From the IMG/VR virus record IMGVR_UViG_3300042465_000486, positions 1 to 34,026 of that record: 34,026 nt of DNA. One strand, written 5' to 3'. Position numbers and translations under genes: made by a program. Positions 8,009 through 15,405 of this stretch are shown piece by piece (position 1 is the stretch's first letter; each line of letters opens with the position of its first letter). The notes under the pieces were generated by a model, which saw only the letters and a program-made list of their open reading frames with translations, searched no databases and was not told the DNA's origin. This stretch comes from a virus.

Positions 8009-8319
8009 ACTTGTCCTGGGCGAGTTCTAAAGTAACGGTTTTCAGGGTCGTTTAACCAGCGTTTCATGTACGCGTCATCGTCCAACTTACCCTGCGCCTT
8101 GAGTTCAAAATAGATACTCAAAGGAATGCTTGCAACCTTACTCCACTCGCCATACTTGGAGTGCTTCTCTTGCAGGTTGAAGTCCTGCTTGTTCTCTTCA
8201 ATGATTGCAGTGATGTCCTGGTTAGTCTCAACGGTAGCCTCGTCGGTTTCCGTGTTGTAGTGCCAAGTGCGCTTAATTCCCAAGGCATCATTGCTATCAA
8301 AATGTTTGGATTCAATCAT
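8005..8319 (-). CDS. Conserved phage protein of unknown function (104 aa)
   Basis: 104 residues, hydrophilic, opening MIESKHFDSNDALGIKRTWHY and ending MKRWLNDPENRYFRTRPGQV. The last segment, 'YMKRWLNDPENRxFRTxPG', looks conserved. It immediately follows the terminator behind the capsid gene: only two bases separate the U-tract from its ATG, and no Shine-Dalgarno sequence lies in the usual window. It overlaps the glycosyltransferase start by 4 bases. No recognised domain. Confidence 0.55.
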   Translation of the reverse strand: MIESKHFDSNDALGIKRTWHYNTETDEATVETNQDITAIIEENKQDFNLQEKHSKYGEWSKVASIPLSIYFELKAQGKLDDDAYMKRWLNDPENRYFRTRPGQV

Positions 8320-8320
8320 A

Positions 8321-8347
8321 TAAAAAAGAGCCAGGTTTCCCTGGCCC
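8321..8347 (-). terminator. Rho-independent terminator behind major capsid gene
   Basis: In minus-strand RNA an 8-pair stem (8340-8347 with 8328-8335, one G-U pair) closes a GAAA tetraloop and is followed by six U residues (8327-8322). It begins 16 bases after the capsid gene stop and ends just before the next start codon. It probably limits transcription of the downstream genes relative to capsid protein. Confidence 0.8.
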
Positions 8348-8362
8348 TTTCCCTTTTTACTT

Positions 8363-9325
8363 TTAAGAAGTAGTCAAGTCAGCAGCAATGCCGTGGGCAG
8401 TTTCTGCCAACACTTTGTGGCCGAACTCAACGATCAACATACGCTTCTCAGCGTCACCAGTCTTAGCCAACTCAACTTGTTGGTAAGGACGGAGGACGGT
8501 CATCTTCGCGTAATCAGGATCGATCACGAAAGCGTCACGCTCACGTTGGAAGCGGTTAGGCACAACTTGCACGTTACCGAAGTCGCTGACATAAACGTCT
8601 GCTGCGCCAACGATGGTGGCAGGCTTTGCGCCGCCATCAATGTTGAAACGAGAAGATGCAATGCCGGAGAAACCGGATACGCGCTGCTTGTTGACAGGAC
8701 CAACCATCAAGATTTTTGGAGTGCCGCCAGAAGTCCATACTTGCTGGATGACGTTCTTCAAAATTGTCTCAGTGAAGGTACGGACGTTGCCGTCTGTACG
8801 TGCGCTGCTTGGCAGGGTTGTGTACGATGGGCTAGCACCGTTAGTCTGCATATCGACGTTAGTCTTCAAGAACGCTTGCAAGGATGCAGTAGTACGAGCA
8901 ACGGTAGTGCTACCAGCGGCAGCAACTTGGCTGTTCAGAAAACTGAACTCTTGGTCACGCTTCAACTCAGAACCGCGCTTGGCGATCTGATAAGCCAACT
9001 CAGAACGACGGCCTGCTTTATTTACAGTCTCTTCAGTCGCGGACAAGATGATTGTCTTGCGAGAGATTTGAGCGTAGTTTTGCAGACGGACAGTGGCAGT
9101 CACTGCGTCGAACGAAGTAACGTCATCACCCTCCAACTGTGCATTGGCAGCGGCTGCGGCCAAGACGTCGGTTTGGTATTCAAACAAACTGTTAGAAACA
9201 TTCTCACGTCCAATGTTGGACATATAAGGTGTCTCTTCAGGGGAGATGTTTGTAATTACATTGGAAAGGTCTTCACGGATACCCTTTGCAGAGTAGGTGG
9301 TGAAGGTGTTAGCAACAATAGCCAT
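8363..9325 (-). CDS. Major capsid protein, SU10-like (DUF5309-type)
   Basis: 320 residues. The N-terminal MAIVANTFTTYSAKGIREDL, then ITNISPEETPYMSNIGRENV and LFEYQTDVL, is the characteristic N-arm of the SU10-type capsid family. The region QISRKTIILSATEETVNKAG and then ELAYQIAKRGSELKRDQEFS forms the long spine helix of the HK97 fold. KILMVGPVNKQRVSGFSGI, FGNVQVVPNRFQRERDAFVI and the closing EKRMLIVEFGHKVLAETAHG complete it. It is placed right after the scaffold gene with a 9-base gap and is followed by a strong terminator. There is no sign of an N-terminal protease-cleaved delta domain. Family identity is confident. Confidence 0.88.
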   Translation of the reverse strand: MAIVANTFTTYSAKGIREDLSNVITNISPEETPYMSNIGRENVSNSLFEYQTDVLAAAAANAQLEGDDVTSFDAVTATVRLQNYAQISRKTIILSATEETVNKAGRRSELAYQIAKRGSELKRDQEFSFLNSQVAAAGSTTVARTTASLQAFLKTNVDMQTNGASPSYTTLPSSARTDGNVRTFTETILKNVIQQVWTSGGTPKILMVGPVNKQRVSGFSGIASSRFNIDGGAKPATIVGAADVYVSDFGNVQVVPNRFQRERDAFVIDPDYAKMTVLRPYQQVELAKTGDAEKRMLIVEFGHKVLAETAHGIAADLTTS

Positions 9326-9334
9326 TTAAGTGCC

Positions 9335-10330
9335 TCATTTCAGTAGAAGTTCAATTGCGGCAGCCGCGTCTTGGACGCGACCGGTTTTTGCAAGACGCTT
9401 TTGTGCGAGAGCATTCCCAGTTGACTGTGAGACGCGACCTGCTGCACCAGGCTTGGCAGGGCGAGGGCCGTTGTTGATTACCGGTTTGATGTTGCCCCTT
9501 TTGGACATCATCTGTTCGTACAGGGCTGCTTTACGCAGCACCGATACGACTCGGTGGTCAAATATGTTCTTCAGTTCATCAGGTGCAAATCCGGCTTTTT
9601 GGCCAAACTCGATCAGCATAGACTTTTCGGCTTTTGCCTTCTCTGGATCGCTCCATTGAGGCAGTGCCTTCAGCAACAAATTCTGCTCATTGGCAAGAAA
9701 ATGCTGCATCGTCTGTGCTTGCTCCTGCTGTGAAATCTGATTGAGCCGTTGCTGTTCGGATTGAATAGCACGTGCCTTCTCTTGGTTTTCACGCATCACC
9801 TCTTTCTGCCGTACCCATTCGATGGGGTCCTCTTGGTAGAGGCGATCCCAGTCGATCTGTGGCTCGGCTGCTTGCTGAACTTGAACTTGCAACGCTCCAA
9901 GTAACTGAGCGTACTGACTACGCTCGGCACGGATTGCTTCAGCCTCTTGCTCGACTTGCTTTCGCACTTCGGCAATTTGCTGGGTCTTCCGTGTGTAGTC
10001 TTGTGTCCGTGAATAACCTTTTTGGAGTTCGTCCAATGTCACCGATACTTCTTGTCCGTCAACTTTGACGGTGAAGGTCTGTGGCTGGCTTTCCTCTTCA
10101 GATTCATCACTTTCTTCAGACTGTTCGTTGTTCGTTTCGTCATCGGCTGCGTCTGCACTATCCGATAATTCTTCGTCCAACGCCGCAGAGTCGGATTGCT
10201 CCTCCTCTATTTGCGCCTCGTCAATTGACTGTTCTCCCTCATCGGGCAGTATTGAAGAGATTGCATTCACCGCTTCGGTGATACTCATTGGCCCTGCTGG
10301 GACACTTCCTTGTGGGGTTGGTGTTGACAT
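9335..10330 (-). CDS. Capsid scaffolding protein
   Basis: 331 residues. Residues about 30-85 are extremely acidic (Glu/Asp/Ser), followed by a short beta element (FTVKVDGQEVSVTLDELQKG) and YSRTQDYTRKTQQIAEVRKQ. A long Gln/Glu/Lys-rich coiled-coil region spans about residues 115-220. A C-terminal basic tail (KRGNIKPVINNGPRPAKPG, then ALAQKRLAKTGRVQDAAAA) follows. This acidic head, coiled coil and basic C-terminal capsid-binding tail is the standard layout of podovirus scaffolds. It lies between portal and capsid genes as expected. The scaffold would guide procapsid assembly and then leave. Confidence 0.82.
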   Translation of the reverse strand: MSTPTPQGSVPAGPMSITEAVNAISSILPDEGEQSIDEAQIEEEQSDSAALDEELSDSADAADDETNNEQSEESDESEEESQPQTFTVKVDGQEVSVTLDELQKGYSRTQDYTRKTQQIAEVRKQVEQEAEAIRAERSQYAQLLGALQVQVQQAAEPQIDWDRLYQEDPIEWVRQKEVMRENQEKARAIQSEQQRLNQISQQEQAQTMQHFLANEQNLLLKALPQWSDPEKAKAEKSMLIEFGQKAGFAPDELKNIFDHRVVSVLRKAALYEQMMSKRGNIKPVINNGPRPAKPGAAGRVSQSTGNALAQKRLAKTGRVQDAAAAIELLLK

Positions 10331-10343
10331 GGCTGCTTTCTAA

Positions 10344-10598
10344 TTACTTACTGACACGCTCGATGGCACGTTGTGCCACCTTTGCGTTGTCCATCATTTT
10401 CGATAATTCTATTTTCAGATTCTCAATTGCCTTGAGCATAGACCAAGCGATCTCACGTTTGGCTGACTCCTCCGGCTTGGTAGACCTGAAAACCCAGACC
10501 TGATCTGCCTCCATCTTGTTGATGGCAGTGTTGAAGGATTCATCCTCCAAGAACTGTTTGGCTTTCAAGCCTTTGCGAACTACTTCTTCATCATTCAT
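10344..10598 (-). CDS. Small helical phage protein between portal and scaffold (84 aa)
   Basis: 84 residues, helical and charged: LKAKQFLEDESFNTAINKME, then a short WVFRSTKPEESAKREIAWSM segment and ENLKIELSKMMDNAKVAQRA. Its ATG directly abuts the portal stop. The pattern 'AKxFLEDESFxxAxxxM...W...S.....RE.AW' recurs in small proteins found at this position in podovirus genomes. An assembly role is likely, but no function is known. Confidence 0.6.
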   Translation of the reverse strand: MNDEEVVRKGLKAKQFLEDESFNTAINKMEADQVWVFRSTKPEESAKREIAWSMLKAIENLKIELSKMMDNAKVAQRAIERVSK

Positions 10599-12770
10599 TT
10601 ACGCCATTCCTGTAGGGTTGATGGGCGCAGCCATAGGTTGCATCGCCTGATTGACGATATTTGCCTGTTGCTGCAATACTTCTCGATCCATTGACTGCGC
10701 AGCCTTAATCTCCGCAGTACTGATCTGTGTGTTGTACTTTAACTCAAGTTCGTATTTCTTTAGTAGTCCATCTTGTGCCATTTGGTCACGACGGAAGTCA
10801 TCGTCACGAATCATCTGATCGCGCTTGAGTTCCAACTCAGCCGCCTTCTTCTGAATGTCGGCTTCAATTGACTTGGCTTGGACATCTGCCAGCACCTGTT
10901 CAGGTGTTGGTTTTGGCTCTGGGGCTGGTGGTGGCTGGTAGTCGGCAGGGATTGCGTTGAAGTACTGGCTGGTGTCGGCAAAGCCGGACATTTCCACAAT
11001 CTTGCGCAATGTGTAGGCGTACTGAGACGGGGTCACCAATGGGTTCTGTGGTCCGAGTTGGGTCAGAGCCTCCTGCTGCTTTCCAGAAATCATCATCAGT
11101 GCCTGCATACGCTCGTTCATGTCGCCGTTGCCAAGACCGATATTAATGTTTACGTCCATGTTGGCATTCCACGCACGGGGGTCAATCTCCACAAAGTCGT
11201 TGCGCAGGCGAATCATCCGAGGCTTGTCCTGGTGCGTAGTCATCAGGAACAGGATTCCCTTAAAGAGTTTCTTCATGCCCTCGGCCATCAGTCGTGCCGT
11301 CAGTTCAATCCGACCTTGGCTTGCGCTGATGGTGGCATTGACTGCCGCCTTAGTGCTGGATTGCAGTGCGTCAGCATTAAGACCCATAGCAGCCTTGCTC
11401 ATGCCGGTGCGGTCTTCTTTGATCTGGTCGATGTAGTCCAGCATCGGGAAGGCTGCCTGTCCGACAAATGGGGTGGAGAACGGCTGCACCATGCCAGGCG
11501 CACGCATACGAATCACTGCCCCAGTCTCGTTGTTCAGCACGTCATCCATGTTGACCTGACCCTCAACCACCGCAGTGCGGGGGTGAATGGCCTGCGCCAA
11601 AGAGTCAAGGGTGTTGCGCAAAATCTCGGACTTGATCTCTTGGATGTCGTGCGTGATGTCAAAGATGGACATCGCCTCAAGTGGGGATGTGTGTGGCTCT
11701 GGGTCGCAGGGGAAGTCCACGAATGGGTTGTAAGACGCGGGTAAGTTGCGGACAACCTTGTAACCTGCTCCGATACAGCAAATCTTGCGCAACTCAGGGA
11801 TGCCATCGCCGTCATAGTCAATCCGTGCATATGCCTCGATGTACAGGGCGCGGCGTTGCATTGGGTTGGCAGAGTCGTTGGTTCCAAAGGTAGTGGACAG
11901 GGGCTGGCGAGCCAAGTACTCCTCGTTGTTGTCCAAGTCGGTGGAACTCATGTTCTCCTCGATCTCGTCCTGGTCGTAGCCCATTGACAGCAACTCAGCA
12001 ACAGTTGCCATCTTTCGGTGGGCGATGATGCTGGCATCGTCAAAGGAACGTGCGCGGCGATCAAGCAATAACTCTTCGGGTGGGACGGCCATGATCTTGA
12101 TTCGGCCATCCTTCATCACGCGCTTGATCTGCACGTCGTGCAGCATCGGGAGTGGTGGAGCCAACATCTGACCCGACATCGGATCAATTTGTGGTGGCAA
12201 AACCATTACATTAGGGTCAGGGTACGAGACAACAATCTTGACCTCGGCTGCTTCCTGCTCAAGAATCTGAAGGGTCTGGTCATCGAGTCCGCTGTACTCT
12301 TCGATTCGGACGCTTTCGACCTCCTCCCACCAGTACTTTGCAATTCCGCACTTACGCACTAGTGCGTCTTTGAAAATCGCGTAGGTGGTCATGAAACCGT
12401 TGTTGTCCTTGGTAAAAATGAAGTTGGCGTAGTCGGTGGCCTGCTTGGAACTCTCTACGTCTTCAGGACCCTGCGGGGTGTACTCGACAACATTCTCTGT
12501 GCTGAAAAATACACGCATCAGGCTGGGCAGCATTGCGCTGACGGTGTCGCGGACTTCCATCGCCACGACCTGGGAACGCCCTTCTTCCTCATTCCCGAAG
12601 GGATCGCCACGGTAGTACTCAGTCCCACGGGCGCGGGTTGGAGAGATGTCGGTGTCGATATAACTGATTGCGTCGGTGATGTCCTGCGTAATGATCGCCT
12701 GCAACTCGTCATCGTCCATCGGCTCCTGCGCTGAGACATCGGTGCTGATTGGGAGTTCGTTCATGTTCAT
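10599..12770 (-). CDS. Portal protein, SU10/N4-type podovirus portal
   Basis: 723 residues. RARGTEYYRGDPFGNEEEGR, then EVRDTVSAMLPSLMRVFFST, is the diagnostic start of large podovirus portals. YANFIFTKDNNGFMTTYAIF and the DALVRKCGIAKYWWEE segment follow, then VPPEELLLDRRARSFDDASI, a DYDGDGIPELRKICCIGAGY strand pair and the pore-region motif EDRTGMSKAAMGLNADALQ. The last ~130 residues (ADVQAKSIEADIQKKAAELE onwards) are a long charged helix suited to the barrel domain. The ATG overlaps the methyltransferase stop (ATGA). As the dodecameric vertex ring it docks terminase, adaptor and internal proteins. Length fits the family. Confidence 0.87.
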   Translation of the reverse strand: MNMNELPISTDVSAQEPMDDDELQAIITQDITDAISYIDTDISPTRARGTEYYRGDPFGNEEEGRSQVVAMEVRDTVSAMLPSLMRVFFSTENVVEYTPQGPEDVESSKQATDYANFIFTKDNNGFMTTYAIFKDALVRKCGIAKYWWEEVESVRIEEYSGLDDQTLQILEQEAAEVKIVVSYPDPNVMVLPPQIDPMSGQMLAPPLPMLHDVQIKRVMKDGRIKIMAVPPEELLLDRRARSFDDASIIAHRKMATVAELLSMGYDQDEIEENMSSTDLDNNEEYLARQPLSTTFGTNDSANPMQRRALYIEAYARIDYDGDGIPELRKICCIGAGYKVVRNLPASYNPFVDFPCDPEPHTSPLEAMSIFDITHDIQEIKSEILRNTLDSLAQAIHPRTAVVEGQVNMDDVLNNETGAVIRMRAPGMVQPFSTPFVGQAAFPMLDYIDQIKEDRTGMSKAAMGLNADALQSSTKAAVNATISASQGRIELTARLMAEGMKKLFKGILFLMTTHQDKPRMIRLRNDFVEIDPRAWNANMDVNINIGLGNGDMNERMQALMMISGKQQEALTQLGPQNPLVTPSQYAYTLRKIVEMSGFADTSQYFNAIPADYQPPPAPEPKPTPEQVLADVQAKSIEADIQKKAAELELKRDQMIRDDDFRRDQMAQDGLLKKYELELKYNTQISTAEIKAAQSMDREVLQQQANIVNQAMQPMAAPINPTGMA

Positions 12771-13261
12771 ATCGGTACTTTCTTCAAGATCACGTACATG
12801 GAATCAACGGCGCGGGGTGTCCGCATCAATTCCTCTTGGGGTAATTCTAGGCTAGCACCGAACTTACTGAGCCGGCACTCAAGGTGGATCATCTCGAACT
12901 TGGTGTCCTTCCAGCCCAAGTACCACGACCACTCGCAGTAATAAACCCACGACTTCTCGTTGAAGGCGCGGACGTGCGTCGGGTCTTGCCAGGCTCCCAG
13001 GCTCAAGTCGTAGGGTACGTGGATGTGCATCTCGCCACCCATCTCCAACATATCCCTGCAATTCTTCATGGCCGCCACTAGGTCGGGCAGGTGTTCGAGT
13101 ACGTCGTTGGCAATGATCTGAGAGAACTGGCGGCTTGGCACTGGCTTGCAGATGTCCATCACCCAGTCGGCTCCGACATCATCACGGATGTCTGCGTTGA
13201 TACAACCCTCGCGCCGGTCTTTGCCGGAGCCGAGGTTAAGAATTAAACCAGTCTGCTGCAT
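12767..13261 (-). CDS. Class I SAM-dependent methyltransferase-like protein
   Basis: I place the start at the ATG at 13261 (164 residues), not at the longer upstream frame, because this begins just before the fold: MQQTGLILNLGSGKDRREGC. LNLGSG is motif I (SAM binding), INADIRDD gives the acidic motif II, and QIIANDVLEHLPDLVAAMKN is the motif IV region. EMHIHVPYD and a Trp-rich HVRAFNEKSWVYYCEWSWYL follow. This type is usual beside glycosyltransferases that modify sugars or lipids. It overlaps the glycosyltransferase-like gene by 26 bases and the portal gene by 4. The target is unknown. Confidence 0.7.
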   Translation of the reverse strand: MQQTGLILNLGSGKDRREGCINADIRDDVGADWVMDICKPVPSRQFSQIIANDVLEHLPDLVAAMKNCRDMLEMGGEMHIHVPYDLSLGAWQDPTHVRAFNEKSWVYYCEWSWYLGWKDTKFEMIHLECRLSKFGASLELPQEELMRTPRAVDSMYVILKKVPI

Positions 13262-13934
13262 AACGTGGCCTGTTTTCAATGATCCAAGGTTTGGCCTGGG
13301 CAGTAAGTTTTTCTCCGTCAAGGCCAATAGTTTGCGAACCGAGGTGGTGAACGTAGGATCGGGATAGGTAGTGCTGGAACCCAGCGGCTCGCAGGTCTTC
13401 ACAGTGGACATCGTCGGAGTACCAGTTCAGGGGTGGGAACTTGAACGTGTTCCACGCCTCGTCGCTGATCCACCCGAATATCGGGGAAAGGCACTGCATC
13501 GGGATGATGGAGTCCTCGTAGGGGTATTTGAAGTAATTCAGTTTTTCATTGAACGGGTTCGACCTGATGTTCTGCACAGGTCGGGCTGCGTCGCATCTTG
13601 CAGATACCCAGCCCAAGGGTTCCTTAAACTGCTTCTTGAGTTGCAGCACGTCTTCAAGCAGGTACTTGTAACTGGTGGGGGTTACAACAATGTCATCGTT
13701 GGCCACCACCACGGAACTGAAACCATCGGAGAACGCCTTGTCGATGATGGCGTTGTAGGCGTCACCGAAGTTGCTCTTGTCGCCCTCCATCTTGTAATCG
13801 GCCTCGAAGTGGCTGATGACGTGCAAAGGTCCGCGCAGGTAAACGGGAGCCTCTGGGCAGTACTCGTCGATACTTGCCAACATTACGGCAAGACCCTTGC
13901 CGGTAACGGTTGAGATGCAAATCGGAGAAATCAT
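13236..13934 (-). CDS. Glycosyltransferase-like protein
   Basis: The start is taken as the ATG at 13934, whose first bases overlap the previous stop (ATGA), giving 232 residues; a longer frame reaches 14003 but would run deep into the previous gene. MISPICISTVTGKGLAVMLA is a GT-A-like first strand. FGDAYNAIIDKAFSDGFSSV leads to VVVANDDIVVTP, a DxD-type site at Asn79-Asp-Asp81. SPIFGWISDEAWNTF, NWYSDDVHCEDLRAAGFQHY and YVHHLGSQT match acceptor-side motifs of phage family-2 enzymes. It pairs with the methyltransferase downstream. Substrate not known. Confidence 0.65.
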   Translation of the reverse strand: MISPICISTVTGKGLAVMLASIDEYCPEAPVYLRGPLHVISHFEADYKMEGDKSNFGDAYNAIIDKAFSDGFSSVVVANDDIVVTPTSYKYLLEDVLQLKKQFKEPLGWVSARCDAARPVQNIRSNPFNEKLNYFKYPYEDSIIPMQCLSPIFGWISDEAWNTFKFPPLNWYSDDVHCEDLRAAGFQHYLSRSYVHHLGSQTIGLDGEKLTAQAKPWIIENRPRYAADWFNS

Positions 13935-14221
13935 TTCGATTTGTTTCTCGCTGAGATTGCCTTTGCCTTTGACTTTGCGTCTGCCTTGCTGGACGCGCCC
14001 CAAGCGTTAAGGCTGAGTAGCAACCTTGTCGGCTTGCCGTCCTTGTACTCAGGTCCAGCGTTACCCGCCATCCGTGAAAGAAAACTCGCACGGCGCGGGT
14101 TGTCGCCTGACTTGACTGGCGGCTTGATGTCTTGGCCTGCCGCCTTTAGGCTGGCTCTGCCTTTTGCATTCAAGCCACCTTTGGCGTTTTGCCCCTCTTT
14201 GCGCTGCCAGGCTGCTGTCAT
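13931..14221 (-). CDS. Small basic phage protein (96 aa)
   Basis: 96 residues, rich in Lys, Ala, Gly and Arg: QRKEGQNAKGGLNAKGRASL, then DNPRRASFLSRMAGNAGPEY and NAWGASSKADAKSKAKAISA. The pattern 'GGLNAKGR...A...G..IK.PV......RR.SFLSRMAGNAGP' is one I associate with a family of small basic proteins in packaging/head operons, function unproven. Such basic proteins might bind DNA or be internal head proteins. It shares ATGA overlaps with both neighbours. Confidence 0.6.
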   Translation of the reverse strand: MTAAWQRKEGQNAKGGLNAKGRASLKAAGQDIKPPVKSGDNPRRASFLSRMAGNAGPEYKDGKPTRLLLSLNAWGASSKADAKSKAKAISARNKSK

Positions 14222-14388
14222 TTCTTCTTCATTGGCTTTTTGACTGTCTTGGCAGACTTCTTGAAGTCGGCTGCGCTGGGTGCTGCCTTGCTGCCGACCT
14301 TGTTCATCTTCTCGCCGCTGCCTGCCTTGATACGTGCTTGCTTGGCGTTAATTGCTGCGTACAAGCCTGGGCTACCTGGTTTTTTCAT
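14218..14388 (-). CDS. Very small basic phage protein (56 aa)
   Basis: Read directly from the minus strand between 14388 (ATG) and 14218 (TGA). The protein is MKKPGSPGLYAAINAKQARI, then KAGSGEKMNKVGSKAAPSAA and DFKKSAKTVKKPMKKK. It has ATGA overlaps with the HNH gene before it and with the 96-residue gene after it. The 'RIKAGSGEKMxKxGSKxAPxAxDFKxSAK' signature recurs in tiny basic proteins of many podovirus head operons. No function is established; DNA contact is plausible from charge. Confidence 0.7.
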   Translation of the reverse strand: MKKPGSPGLYAAINAKQARIKAGSGEKMNKVGSKAAPSAADFKKSAKTVKKPMKKK

Positions 14389-14882
14389 TTATATGCTCCA
14401 ACAGTAAGGTTTAATTTATCGTCACCCAAAAATTGGGCAACATCGCGGCACAAATTGTAAAACTTATCAAATTCAAAATCCGACTTCATTCGGTTAATAG
14501 CCTGACAAACCAAAATTGTGTTTTCTACGGTATATCCAATAGAACTATCAATTCTTTCAATTGACACAGTATTTAAACATCCTGCTTCAAGAGTCATTGA
14601 GCGACCACTATATGCACAAATTTCTTTCTGTTGTTCCCAGCACTCAACAATATCGTTTACGGTAAGACAAAAATCTTGCTGTCTTTTTGTCGCTGCTTTT
14701 CTTGCATTTTGTAAAAAGATTTTGGCTCGGCCCTCAATTGTTGAGTTTATTTTTAATCTAGATTTTTTACTACCTTCATTGCAACATTCTTTACACCAAC
14801 TATGGTATCCATCAGGTGTCTGCTTATGTGCAAAAAATAGTGAGAATGATTTCTCTGTTTTGCATTTAAAGCAGATTTTCAT
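14385..14882 (-). CDS. HNH-family endonuclease with N-terminal zinc finger
   Basis: 165 residues. A zinc-knuckle start (Cys4-x2-Cys7 and Cys30-x2-Cys33 with DGYHSWCKEC) is followed by a helical linker and an HNH-like core: CAYSGRSMTLEAG, SIERIDSSIGYTVENTILVC and QAINRMKSDFEFDKFYNLC. The 'SIERID...GY...N..LVC...N.MK' stretch is typical of free-standing phage HNH homing-type nucleases. The region is visibly richer in A and T than its neighbours, suggesting separate acquisition. Both ends overlap adjacent genes by 4 bases, so it sits exactly in the operon. It may be selfish DNA or contribute to packaging, since some phages use HNH proteins with terminase; I favour the selfish reading. Confidence 0.72.
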   Translation of the reverse strand: MKICFKCKTEKSFSLFFAHKQTPDGYHSWCKECCNEGSKKSRLKINSTIEGRAKIFLQNARKAATKRQQDFCLTVNDIVECWEQQKEICAYSGRSMTLEAGCLNTVSIERIDSSIGYTVENTILVCQAINRMKSDFEFDKFYNLCRDVAQFLGDDKLNLTVGAYK

Positions 14883-15376
14883 TCGTCTTCTTCCATAGTT
14901 TGTGAATCCATCTCTTCGTCTTCATCCTTGGCCTCGCCGGTGTTAGGGCCGCCAACAACCCACGCACGGCAACTGCGGCTGGCTGCGCACTTGAAGTCAA
15001 AGATTTCGCAGTAGCCAAGGTCGGCCAACTTGATGACGTCAGCGGGGTCAGCGTCGTTGCCGATGCCGTCAGCAATGCACTGCTTGATTGAGTCGGATAC
15101 GTTGAACGCCGCGCAGTTCCCGCAACGGCTTTTCTTTGCTTCCTCGGCAGACACGTCCCACTCGTCGCCCATGCGCTTCCAGTAAGCCTCGTTTGGCAGT
15201 TTGGGGTTCTCAGGACCATAGGCTGCGGTGGTGATCGCCTTGGCTCGGTTCTTGAGATTTAAGGTGATGTCTTGCGTGGGAAGTGGACAGTTTGATGTGT
15301 CGGTGTCTTCCTTCATCATCTGATCCATTGCGCCTTGATAGCGTGACGGGACGCTGCGGCTGGGTTGTGTAGCCAT
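14879..15376 (-). CDS. Cys-rich conserved phage protein (165 aa)
   Basis: 165 residues. A Cys array lies in the second half: RCGNCAAFNVSDSIKQCIAD, then LADLGYCEIFDFKCAASRSC and RAWVVGG. The 'CxNCAAF...C...GYC....FKC...R.C.AW' layout occurs in a widespread phage family near the terminase and suggests a bound metal or Fe-S centre, recalling small iron-sulfur proteins. The C-terminus is strongly acidic (EDEEMDSQTMEEDE). It lies between terminase large subunit and the HNH gene, with an AAGGATAGG ribosome site before its ATG. No function is established. Confidence 0.65.
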   Translation of the reverse strand: MATQPSRSVPSRYQGAMDQMMKEDTDTSNCPLPTQDITLNLKNRAKAITTAAYGPENPKLPNEAYWKRMGDEWDVSAEEAKKSRCGNCAAFNVSDSIKQCIADGIGNDADPADVIKLADLGYCEIFDFKCAASRSCRAWVVGGPNTGEAKDEDEEMDSQTMEEDE

Positions 15377-15405
15377 TACCTATCCTTTCAAAAGTGAATG
15401 CCCAA

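Noticed and set aside
8393-9346. Long plus-strand open frame of 317 codons opposite the major capsid gene
   Set aside because: It mirrors the capsid codons, has no ribosome-binding sequence or recognisable motif, and the capsid family on the minus strand is clear.
10878-11744. 288-codon plus-strand frame opposite the portal gene
   Set aside because: It is antisense to the recognised portal protein and reads as low-complexity Trp/His/Val-rich sequence.
13551-13570. Second GGTTCGA-type sequence
   Set aside because: It is inside the glycosyltransferase-like gene with no tRNA structure nearby.
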